A stretch of 50,724 bases of DNA from a virus: the IMG/VR virus record IMGVR_UViG_3300032282_002410, positions 1 to 50,724 of that record. The stretch is one strand, 5' to 3'. Positions 35,950-42,507 of the stretch are shown here, one piece after another (the first letter of the stretch is position 1; each line of letters starts with the position of its first letter). Made by a program: the position numbers and the translations under genes. Below the pieces are notes generated by a model that saw nothing but the letters and a program-made list of their open reading frames with translations, searched no databases and had not been told where the DNA came from.

Positions 35950-36486
35950 ATGAGTAATCAACAATTTCCTGATATTTCAGTAGGCGACTTTGCCATGGAC
36001 GTTTTAAAAGACATGGCAAAGGACCCTAAAGCATTAAAACCTGCTTTAAAAGAATCAACTATTGAATCTGCTAATGCTCCAGATGTTAGCAATATAGAAG
36101 TTTCTGAAGACTTCGTATCTTTAATTACCGAGGGTAAGAAAGTTAAACCTAAAGTTGATTCTGTTAAAATCCCTATTGAAGAAAATATGAAGGATTTAAT
36201 AGTTAGATTATCTGGGTTATTATCAGAAGCAAGACAACTTATGGAAAACATTTCCCCTGGTTGCACGACTGTTGGCAATCTGGGGATTAATATGGCTGGA
36301 TCTTCTAAGAAGAATAAAAAAAGAAAAAATACTTTAACTTATAAAGTTTCAAATAAAGTAGTAGAATCAGAAGAATCAGAAGATAATAATCCATGGGCTA
36401 TATGTCACTCATCAGTTGATAAAGCAAAGAGTGATAAATTTGAACGTTGTGTTAGAAAAATTAAAAAGAAGTATGGTATAAAATAA
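35950..36486 (+). CDS. Small head-operon protein with NPWAIC motif
   Basis: A 178-residue protein, Lys/Ser-rich, with an acidic N-terminal half and a basic C-terminal half. The segment SLITE (ending near residue 61) fits a prohead protease site. The C-terminus has NPWAICHSS, then FERCVRKIKKKYGI. I recall this short cysteine-containing motif (NPWAxC, then ERCVxxIKK) at the ends of several unrelated phage proteins, often head or scaffold related, but its function is unknown to me. Position between the gp67-like and protease genes corresponds to T4 gp68. Overlap with the next gene (TAATG) suggests coupling. Confidence 0.55.
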   Translation: MSNQQFPDISVGDFAMDVLKDMAKDPKALKPALKESTIESANAPDVSNIEVSEDFVSLITEGKKVKPKVDSVKIPIEENMKDLIVRLSGLLSEARQLMENISPGCTTVGNLGINMAGSSKKNKKRKNTLTYKVSNKVVESEESEDNNPWAICHSSVDKAKSDKFERCVRKIKKKYGIK

Positions 36487-36866
36487 TGGAAGACTTCTTT
36501 AAAATATTAAATGAATCTAGACATGAATCTGGTAAAGGCTCTAAGAGTGGTAGAGAGGCTATTCATCGTAAGAAGAGTGAGGCTCATACCAACCCAGGGA
36601 AGTCCAGAGTAAGAGTATACAATTCAATTACGGATGCACTTAAGAATGGATACATGGGTCAAAAATTCTCAACTAGAAATGCTGATCGTATCTATGTAGT
36701 CACTCACCAGAAGTGGGGGAAAGATAAAGAACAAATTATAAATGGTAGATCCGCAAAAGGATTTTCTACTTCCACCCCACACAAAAGAATTGAAAAATAC
36801 TCTAGAGATACCATTATAAGACACGCTGGTAAAGATAAGCGCCGCAGACAAAAAGAAGGTAAATAA
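36486..36866 (+). CDS. Small basic head-operon protein
   Basis: A 126-residue, strongly basic protein (many Lys/Arg/His throughout, ending GKDKRRRQKEGK) with no family I recognise. The N-terminus FFKILNES has an (I)LNE site of the kind cut by gp21-type proteases and so could be a capsid-targeting propeptide. If so, the mature basic part might be packaged with DNA as an internal protein. It lies directly before the protease gene, 2 bases apart. This role is inference; a scaffold-associated or nucleic-acid-binding regulatory protein is an alternative. Confidence 0.5.
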   Translation: MEDFFKILNESRHESGKGSKSGREAIHRKKSEAHTNPGKSRVRVYNSITDALKNGYMGQKFSTRNADRIYVVTHQKWGKDKEQIINGRSAKGFSTSTPHKRIEKYSRDTIIRHAGKDKRRRQKEGK

Positions 36867-36868
36867 TT

Positions 36869-37648
36869 ATGCAACAGCTACAAGACGTATTCATTCTTCA
36901 GAATATGAGAATAATCAATGAGGGTAAATCTGGCCCTCTAAAGGTTCGCGGGATATTCCAAAGAGCCGATGAAGCTAATAACAATAATAGAGTTTACCCT
37001 CACAAAGTTCTTGAGGGCGCTGTTAAATCTTTGAACGAAGCAATCAAGGAGCGTCGTCTTGTTGGTGAGTTAGACCACCCCACTTACGATATGGTAAAGT
37101 TATCTAATGCTTCTCACTTAATTACCAACCTATGGATGGAAGGTAAAGAGGTTATTGGAGAGGCTGAAATCCTCCCTACCCCAGCCGGAAAAGTTGTTGA
37201 AGGTCTAATTCAAGGTGGCGTAAAGATTGGTATTTCTAGCCGTGGAATGGGGACTCTAAGCGAAAGCAAGACTGGCGCTAAGACTGTTAACGAGGACTTC
37301 AAGCTCCTTACTTTTGATATTGTAGCTGACCCATCAACCCGTGGTGCTTACCCAGCCCTAACTGAATCCAAGCAATATAGCAAGGATAAGAAGATCATTG
37401 AATCAACTATTCGTAACGTAGTTGGTGAGAGATTATTCCTCAAGCTTCTTGAGAAGAAGATCAATGATAAGCTTGGCAGAAAAGATGAGGTGACTAAGAC
37501 TGACGCTGAAGCCAGAGCGATGGTTGGTTACAAAAGAAAACAAGCACAGAAACTTAGATCCGAAGGAGATCCCCAAGGAGCTAAAAGAGTAAAGAAGACT
37601 ACCAAGTCTTTGATAAAGCATATTAAGGGTGGAGCTTACCCAAAGTAA
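36869..37648 (+). CDS. 21: Prohead core protease, gp21-like
   Basis: A 259-residue serine protease of the T4 gp21 type (T4: 212 residues). The catalytic landmarks are GELDHP (His70), KIGISSRGMG (Ser123/Ser124) and FDIVADPS (Asp150/Asp154). It degrades the scaffold and trims capsid and internal proteins after Leu/Ile-x-Glu. Its own N-terminus contains RIINE (cut after Glu18) and, after the protease core, PALTE (Glu166), both possible self-processing sites. The C-terminal ~50 residues are an additional Lys/Arg-rich segment. It stands directly before the scaffold and capsid genes, as in T4. Confidence 0.9.
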   Translation: MQQLQDVFILQNMRIINEGKSGPLKVRGIFQRADEANNNNRVYPHKVLEGAVKSLNEAIKERRLVGELDHPTYDMVKLSNASHLITNLWMEGKEVIGEAEILPTPAGKVVEGLIQGGVKIGISSRGMGTLSESKTGAKTVNEDFKLLTFDIVADPSTRGAYPALTESKQYSKDKKIIESTIRNVVGERLFLKLLEKKINDKLGRKDEVTKTDAEARAMVGYKRKQAQKLRSEGDPQGAKRVKKTTKSLIKHIKGGAYPK

Positions 37649-37699
37649 CAAAAATAATAAATTTTTGTTAAATTTTAAATTAAAAGGATAGATAGTTAT

Positions 37700-38341
37700 A
37701 TGAGCAAAAATTCATTAGAACAAATAGCAACCCTACTACCTGAGGGTCTAACTGAGGACGTAATCGAAAAGATTGCTACCCTCGTTCATACCAAGATTCA
37801 GGAGGAGGTCAATGCTAAAACGGAGGATTTAACGATTAAGGTTAAAGCCTATTTAAGAGGTCAGATTGAGCGTCTCAAGGAACAGGCTATTAAGGAGCTT
37901 GAGCTTGAGAACGAGACTTATCGCAATGCCCAACTATATGAATCTGTAAAGGCATTGTTTGCTACGGAACTAACCTCTGAAGATGAGGATAATGCAGTTC
38001 ACATAATGGCCGAGGAGCAACTCAGTCTATCTAGCAAGATGGAAGTTCTGGCCTCTGAGCTAAACAACTCATTGAAAGAAAACATTCAGCTTAAGAAGCT
38101 TCTAAAGGTTGTCTCAGATAAGAATGAAAAACTTGAAGAGAGTGTTAAGCAAACCAAGCAGAATTTAGCAGAATCAAGAGCTATCAAATCAATGAAGCTT
38201 TCTGATACTGCTGAAGTTGTTTCTAAGGAAAATTTCCAACGTCAAGGGAAGAAGTTAGAAGAGCGCAAGGATAGCGTCAAACCTGAGACGAATGGTAATA
38301 AGTTCTTGACCGAAGAGGTCATCAGATTGATGTCTAATTAA
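37700..38341 (+). CDS. 22: Prohead scaffolding core protein, gp22-like
   Basis: A 213-residue, highly charged protein predicted almost wholly helical and coiled-coil-like (Glu/Lys/Leu-rich, e.g. LKEQAIKELELENETYRNAQL). It lies between the protease and the major capsid gene, as gp22 (269 residues) does in T4. It should form the inner core around which gp23 assembles and then be cut to peptides. LPEGLTE (residues ~13-19) is a likely protease site. The ATG follows AAAAGGA. The 51-base gap before it is almost all A/T and holds no exact late promoter. Confidence 0.8.
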   Translation: MSKNSLEQIATLLPEGLTEDVIEKIATLVHTKIQEEVNAKTEDLTIKVKAYLRGQIERLKEQAIKELELENETYRNAQLYESVKALFATELTSEDEDNAVHIMAEEQLSLSSKMEVLASELNNSLKENIQLKKLLKVVSDKNEKLEESVKQTKQNLAESRAIKSMKLSDTAEVVSKENFQRQGKKLEERKDSVKPETNGNKFLTEEVIRLMSN

Positions 38342-38363
38342 TATTTTATACAAGGAGAAATAT

Positions 38364-40010
38364 ATGGACTATTCAAAAGTTGGAGGATCACCTGACCTAG
38401 TTCAGAAGTGGTCAAAGGCCCTTGACGGTATTAAGAGTGATTATACCGCTCGGGTTACTGCTCAGTTGTTGGAGAATCAAGCCAAGGCAGTTTTGGCTGA
38501 GAATTCAAGAATCCAGGAAGAAGTTGTTTCTACTGGATCTACGCACGTAGGTAACATTGGAACTTTCCAAAAGTTCGCCTTTCCATTGGTTCGTAGAGTA
38601 TACCCCAATCTAGTGTTTAACTACATTGGCGCTACTCAGCCAATGGATGCTCCTGTTTCCCAGATCTTCTATCTCGGTAACAGCCGTTGGAGTGGTGGTA
38701 CTCAGCAAACGGTATACTCAAAGTTCAATTTGACGTATAACGCTAACGGAACTAACGTTACTTCACCAATCGGTACTACGAATGTTGCGGCAGGTAGCGT
38801 AACTGGAACTAATAGCTGGTATGATGGAGCTACCGGGACTGCTGCAAACGGTTTGGCTTTTGCTAACGTAACCGGAACCGCAGGGTTTGATCTTTCAAAC
38901 GTATTAGCTCCAAACAAGGGTTCACCTTCAACCACTTATGGTGGTAAGATTGCTTCATATCCTGATTCCACGACCACGATGGGTTGGGTTGTATCAGCCG
39001 GTGAACGTCTTGATGGCACGGGTATCCCAGAAGTTCAGTTCCACATTGAACAACAGCCAGTTGTTGCTCAAACTCGTAAGATGAGAGCCCTCTGGACGAT
39101 TGAAGCTTCACAGGACCTTAAGGCTTACCACAACCTCGACCTAGAGCGCGAGCTTACCGAGCTACTCAGCAAGGAACTCTCACTTGAAATCGACCGTGAG
39201 CTTATTGAAGATATCCGTATGATTGCTTACGGACTCGGTGGAACGACTGAAGCTCTTGGTGGCTGGAATGCTAGAGCATTAGACCCACTTGCTAACTCAA
39301 ATAACTTTACTTACCAATATGGTAAATTAAGCACTGGCACAGGAACCCAAGATTGGGTTCCCGGTAAGTTTGAATGGGATAATGATAGCACCAAGGTCAA
39401 TGGTTATACGGGTCAATCAGTTGCTAAGAACGTCTTTGTAGCCGATCTTAAGAACTTTGGTGGAGCCACTTTTGCCCCACAACACGTTGGTCAAATGTAT
39501 AGCAACTTGCTAGCGTTAATTAACTTCGCTAGTCAGGATATCTATAAGACCACGATGCGTGGACCAGGAACGGTTCTCATCACCTCCCCACTTATCGGTT
39601 CACTCTTAGAGTCAGCCGCCAAGCTTGAGGGCGGTCTCCCAGAGAAGGATGGTCCTTCAAACATGGGAACGAAGATTGAGTATAAGGGTAAGTTTGCTGG
39701 AAAGTATGATCTAATCATAGATCCTCTCTTCCCAGAAGACGAGATCGTCATTGGCTACAATGGTGGTAGCCCAATGGATGCGGGATTCGTATACTGCCCA
39801 TACATTCCACTCATGCCATTGCCAATGGTAACTGACCCAGGTTCATTCCAGCCTCGTAAGGGTATTATGACCCGTTACGCCAAGGCTGCAGTTCAACCTT
39901 CTAGCAGATTCTACCGTGTGATCAGACTAATTGGAGCTTCCTCCGATTACATGAAGCCATACGTGTTCCAGAATAAGACCGCTAGTGTTCTATCGGTAAA
40001 TGCTGGCTGA
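38364..40010 (+). CDS. 23: Major capsid protein precursor, gp23-like
   Basis: A 548-residue capsid protein (T4 gp23: 521). The family pattern is evident: ENQAKAVLAENSR near residue 37, FPLVRRVYPNLVFNYIGATQPM (residues ~73-94), IFYLGNSRW, then ALWTIEASQDLKAYHNLDLE (residues ~232-251) and the GYNGGSPMDAGFVYCPYIPL end region. Candidate maturation cuts are after Glu46 (LAE) or Glu52 (IQE); T4 gp23 is cut after residue 65. A strong AAGGAG ribosome binding site and many C/G-ending codons fit very high expression. A terminator follows at 40067. Confidence 0.95.
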   Translation: MDYSKVGGSPDLVQKWSKALDGIKSDYTARVTAQLLENQAKAVLAENSRIQEEVVSTGSTHVGNIGTFQKFAFPLVRRVYPNLVFNYIGATQPMDAPVSQIFYLGNSRWSGGTQQTVYSKFNLTYNANGTNVTSPIGTTNVAAGSVTGTNSWYDGATGTAANGLAFANVTGTAGFDLSNVLAPNKGSPSTTYGGKIASYPDSTTTMGWVVSAGERLDGTGIPEVQFHIEQQPVVAQTRKMRALWTIEASQDLKAYHNLDLERELTELLSKELSLEIDRELIEDIRMIAYGLGGTTEALGGWNARALDPLANSNNFTYQYGKLSTGTGTQDWVPGKFEWDNDSTKVNGYTGQSVAKNVFVADLKNFGGATFAPQHVGQMYSNLLALINFASQDIYKTTMRGPGTVLITSPLIGSLLESAAKLEGGLPEKDGPSNMGTKIEYKGKFAGKYDLIIDPLFPEDEIVIGYNGGSPMDAGFVYCPYIPLMPLPMVTDPGSFQPRKGIMTRYAKAAVQPSSRFYRVIRLIGASSDYMKPYVFQNKTASVLSVNAG

Positions 40011-40034
40011 AACGGTGGCAATCCTAATGATGGT

Positions 40035-40067
40035 TAGTAATATCCATTATTAGGTGGATATTTACTA
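40035..40067 (+). terminator. AT-rich hairpin upstream of the gp23 terminator
   Basis: TAGTAATATCCA pairs with TGGATATTTACTA, giving about 12 base pairs with one bulged base and an 8-base loop. It lies immediately before the GC-rich terminator and may stabilise the gp23 mRNA 3' end. Confidence 0.5.
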
Positions 40068-40093
40068 GGCGGGCTGAAAAGCCCGCCTTTTTT
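40067..40093 (+). terminator. Rho-independent terminator after gp23
   Basis: AGGCGGGCT-GAAA-AGCCCGCCT followed by six T: a nine-pair GC-rich stem with a four-base loop and a T-tail. It is the strongest hairpin in the window and separates the capsid operon from the neck genes. Confidence 0.92.
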
Positions 40094-40106
40094 CTTTATG
40101 TGAAGA

Positions 40107-40114
40107 CCTAAATA
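40107..40114 (+). promoter_or_regulatory. Possible late promoter -10 (CCTAAATA) for the neck/sheath operon
   Basis: TAAATA at 40109-40114 ends 7 bases before the ATG at 40122, directly downstream of the gp23 terminator, where a new promoter is needed. If used at the T4 spacing, transcription would start at or next to the start codon. The first two bases deviate from TATAAATA. Confidence 0.4.
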
Positions 40115-40121
40115 TTATTGT

Positions 40122-40985
40122 ATGGTAACTAAACCTTTAATAACTAGCTATGGCTCATCCTACGGAAAATATGGTGGAACTAGGTTAACCGATTATTCTC
40201 TTACCGGGGATATTAATCAAGATAATTTAAATAAAAATCTTGAAGTTGATGGAGTTCAATTTAATTTATTTGAACAATCAATTAATGATTATGTTTTGGC
40301 TCAATTAGGTCATCCTATCGTAGCCGTTGAATTAACTCCATTTCAAATTAAAACTTGTATAGATGAGGCAGTATCTAAGTTAGATTATCATGCACCCCAA
40401 TGGGCTAATCAGTATGCGGTATTTGATGCTTCGTCTGGTGAAAACGTATATGAGTTGCCCCAATTCTTAGCTAATAATATAAGTTATGTTGGATATAAAA
40501 AGGATATATTAGGTTTAAATTATACTCCAGGTTCTTTAGCTTTCGATATGACGTTAGCATTTTTTAATACCAATAGATTCTTTCAAGGTGGTGGTATTGG
40601 AGATTTCTTTTTAACTCAACAATACTTAGAAATAACTAGAAGAGTATTATCTAATGAAGGTGCTTGGAATTTAACTAACGGAAGATACCTTCAGTTATAT
40701 CCAATACCAACTGAGACCCCAACTCCAGTTATCGTAGAGTATCGTGCTCTTGATTCTAACACGATTCATCATGCCTACAGGAACTGGATTCAACGATACG
40801 CTTTGGCGGCTGCAAAGGGCGTTCTTGGACGTATACGTGGCAAGTATAGGATTGTTCCTGGCCCTGGTGGCGGTGCTCAAATGGATGGTGGTGTATTAGT
40901 GCAGGAGGCATCCCAGGAGAAGAAAGAACTCATGGATGAGTTGATGCTTGAAATCGAAGAAAGGCCAATGTTTATAGTTGGTTAA
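40122..40985 (+). CDS. 13: Neck protein, gp13-like
   Basis: A 287-residue protein (T4 gp13: 309) at the start of the neck-tail operon. I recognise the neck-protein style of the segment YVLAQLGHPIVAVELTPFQI, then IDEAVSKLDYH (residues ~57-92), and the helical NWIQRYALAAAKGVLGRIRGKY near residue 218. gp13 and gp14 close the filled head and join it to the tail. It is followed one base later by a gp14-like and then a gp15-like gene, which supports the call. No ribosome binding site is evident; see the nearby TAAATA element. Confidence 0.7.
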   Translation: MVTKPLITSYGSSYGKYGGTRLTDYSLTGDINQDNLNKNLEVDGVQFNLFEQSINDYVLAQLGHPIVAVELTPFQIKTCIDEAVSKLDYHAPQWANQYAVFDASSGENVYELPQFLANNISYVGYKKDILGLNYTPGSLAFDMTLAFFNTNRFFQGGGIGDFFLTQQYLEITRRVLSNEGAWNLTNGRYLQLYPIPTETPTPVIVEYRALDSNTIHHAYRNWIQRYALAAAKGVLGRIRGKYRIVPGPGGGAQMDGGVLVQEASQEKKELMDELMLEIEERPMFIVG

Positions 40986-40986
40986 A

Positions 40987-41562
40987 ATGAGTAATTTCGG
41001 AAAATATAAAACTAATATTAGTTTACCTAATGCGGACGAATACGAAAGTCCGTTTAGATTATTTAATAAAATAAATGATCAAAATTTGTTTAACATTATT
41101 GATGAAGAACAAATTAAATTAGGTGGATCTCCATTAATGATTTATAAATATTTTCAAAACATAGAAATAGATGATGTCTATGGAGAAGAGAGAAGCAAAA
41201 CTATATCCGTTGAACCAATTAGAATTTATGGGCATTATGAGCCTAAAGCTATTGAAGAGAATCTAACTCAATTCGGAATCGAATTAACTAACGATCAACA
41301 ATTTACTTTTAATAAAAGTTACGCTGAGAGAAGATTAGGAAGACCTTTAATTCCTGGCGATATCATTAAACCAGAATTTCAAAATTTAAAATATGAGATT
41401 TACGAAGTCCAAGAAGATAGCTTTGAGTCTTATGGCGTGTATCACTTGGTATGCAGTGCTAAGTTACTCAGAGATTCGGAGGATATTCATAAACAGATAA
41501 CACCTAAGTCTGATCAAGTTAGTGTTAAAGAAATACTAAAGGACCCCTACGAATATGAATAG
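40987..41562 (+). CDS. 14: Neck protein, gp14-like
   Basis: A 191-residue protein (T4 gp14: 256). The segment IDDVYGEERSKTI, then VEPIRIYGHYEP (residues ~57-85) is the kind found in gp14 family neck proteins, and FESYGVYHLVCSAKLLRDSED follows near the C-terminus. I take ATG 40987 as start, one base after the gp13-like stop; an in-frame TTG at 40978 lies inside the upstream gene and is less likely. gp14 forms the neck ring with gp13, to which the tail docks. It overlaps the gp15-like gene by eight bases. Confidence 0.75.
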   Translation: MSNFGKYKTNISLPNADEYESPFRLFNKINDQNLFNIIDEEQIKLGGSPLMIYKYFQNIEIDDVYGEERSKTISVEPIRIYGHYEPKAIEENLTQFGIELTNDQQFTFNKSYAERRLGRPLIPGDIIKPEFQNLKYEIYEVQEDSFESYGVYHLVCSAKLLRDSEDIHKQITPKSDQVSVKEILKDPYEYE

Positions 41563-42241
41563 GCCCACCGTAAATAATAAAGTATTAAATGAAATACTTG
41601 AAAAAAGTAAAACATCAAGTGGGATGTATTCTCAGGAAATATTTAAAGATATACTTAGATTCCTTATTGGAACTTTTAGCGACGTTAGGTATGTCGATAG
41701 AAATAATAATGTAATTAAAGTTAAATGCTTTCATGCTAACCAAGAAAGAGCTATAGCCAAGTCTACACTAGGGGATAATATAACTTTACCTGTTATAACT
41801 ATTAGTGAAAACTCAACTGAGAGTAATCAAGAAAGAAATAAGTATAGCTCAGTTTTAATGCATGAGGTTTATTTTGATCAAAAGAAACAAAGGGCTATCA
41901 GGTTATTAAGTTTATCCCCTAGGGCTATAGATATTAATTATACTATTAATATTTGGGCCAAATATAAACAAGACTTAGATCAGATAAGAGAGTATATTTT
42001 ATTACTTTTTAATCCAGACCTTGAAATACCCAATAAGTCTGGGGATTCAAATAAAGCTTACTTTATATCTGAATCTGAAGTGGAACAAGCTGAAGCAGAA
42101 GATACCCAGGATCGAATATTAAAAAGATCAATCAATATAGCTGTGGAAACTTATATTCCAAATCCTAAGTTTTTATACACTTCAACCGGAAAAATAGAGA
42201 AATTTAACTACGAATACGAAATAGATACCTCAGGATTATAA
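41555..42241 (+). CDS. 15: Tail terminator/sheath stabiliser, gp15-like
   Basis: A 228-residue protein (T4 gp15: 272). The centre and C-terminal half carry the features of gp15-type tail completion proteins: SPRAIDINYTINIWAKYKQDLDQI followed by LLLFNPDLEIPN, then strands with SINIAVETYIPNP. It would form the hexamer that caps the finished tube and sheath and binds the neck. Context, after gp13/gp14-like genes and before the sheath gene, supports this. The start codon overlaps the previous stop. The C-terminal ~60 residues include an acidic stretch (SEVEQAEAEDTQDR). Confidence 0.72.
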   Translation: MNRPTVNNKVLNEILEKSKTSSGMYSQEIFKDILRFLIGTFSDVRYVDRNNNVIKVKCFHANQERAIAKSTLGDNITLPVITISENSTESNQERNKYSSVLMHEVYFDQKKQRAIRLLSLSPRAIDINYTINIWAKYKQDLDQIREYILLLFNPDLEIPNKSGDSNKAYFISESEVEQAEAEDTQDRILKRSINIAVETYIPNPKFLYTSTGKIEKFNYEYEIDTSGL

Positions 42242-42280
42242 TTAAATTAAAAATTTTAAATTAAAATTACTTCCATAAAG

Positions 42281-42288
42281 GGTAAATA
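42281..42288 (+). promoter_or_regulatory. Possible late promoter -10 (GGTAAATA) before the sheath genes
   Basis: GGTAAATA lies 17 bases before the ATG at 42305 in a 63-base AT-rich gap and keeps the TAAATA core of T4-type late promoters. A separate promoter for the abundant sheath and tube would make sense. Two mismatches keep this tentative. Confidence 0.3.
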
Positions 42289-42304
42289 CTATTAGAGATT
42301 TTTT

Positions 42305-42496
42305 ATGCCTTCATCTTTTACTACTAAATTAATTAAAAATTATTCACTGCAAAGTCACTTTATACTTTTAGAGACGAGTAAAGGTGTTGAGTATGTTTGG
42401 CTTGAGCCAAAGAAAAGCATCAGAGTCCCTGAGACTCAAATCGGTCAACAAATTAAAAATCTTCATAAAAGAAGAATAATTCAAATAACTAATTAG
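42305..42496 (+). CDS. Small conserved-looking protein before the sheath gene
   Basis: A 63-residue protein, basic at its C-terminus, with beta strands at the start (HFILLETSKGVEYVWLEPKKS) and a helical end (IGQQIKNLHKRRIIQIT). It lies 11 bases before the sheath gene and would be co-transcribed with it. I know of no T4 counterpart. The compact beta fold with a VPETQIG segment suggests a small tail accessory or sheath-associated protein, but this is only inferred from position. Confidence 0.55.
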   Translation: MPSSFTTKLIKNYSLQSHFILLETSKGVEYVWLEPKKSIRVPETQIGQQIKNLHKRRIIQITN

Positions 42497-42507
42497 AGGT
42501 TATATAA

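Noticed and set aside
37670-37685. 16-base AAATTTTAAATTAAAA repeated at 42251-42266
   Set aside because: Both copies are low-complexity A/T strings in AT-rich gaps; chance recurrence is likely and no position relative to the next gene is shared.
40978-40986. Upstream TTG start for the gp14-like gene
   Set aside because: It lies inside the end of the gp13-like gene; ATG 40987, one base after that gene's stop, is the better start.
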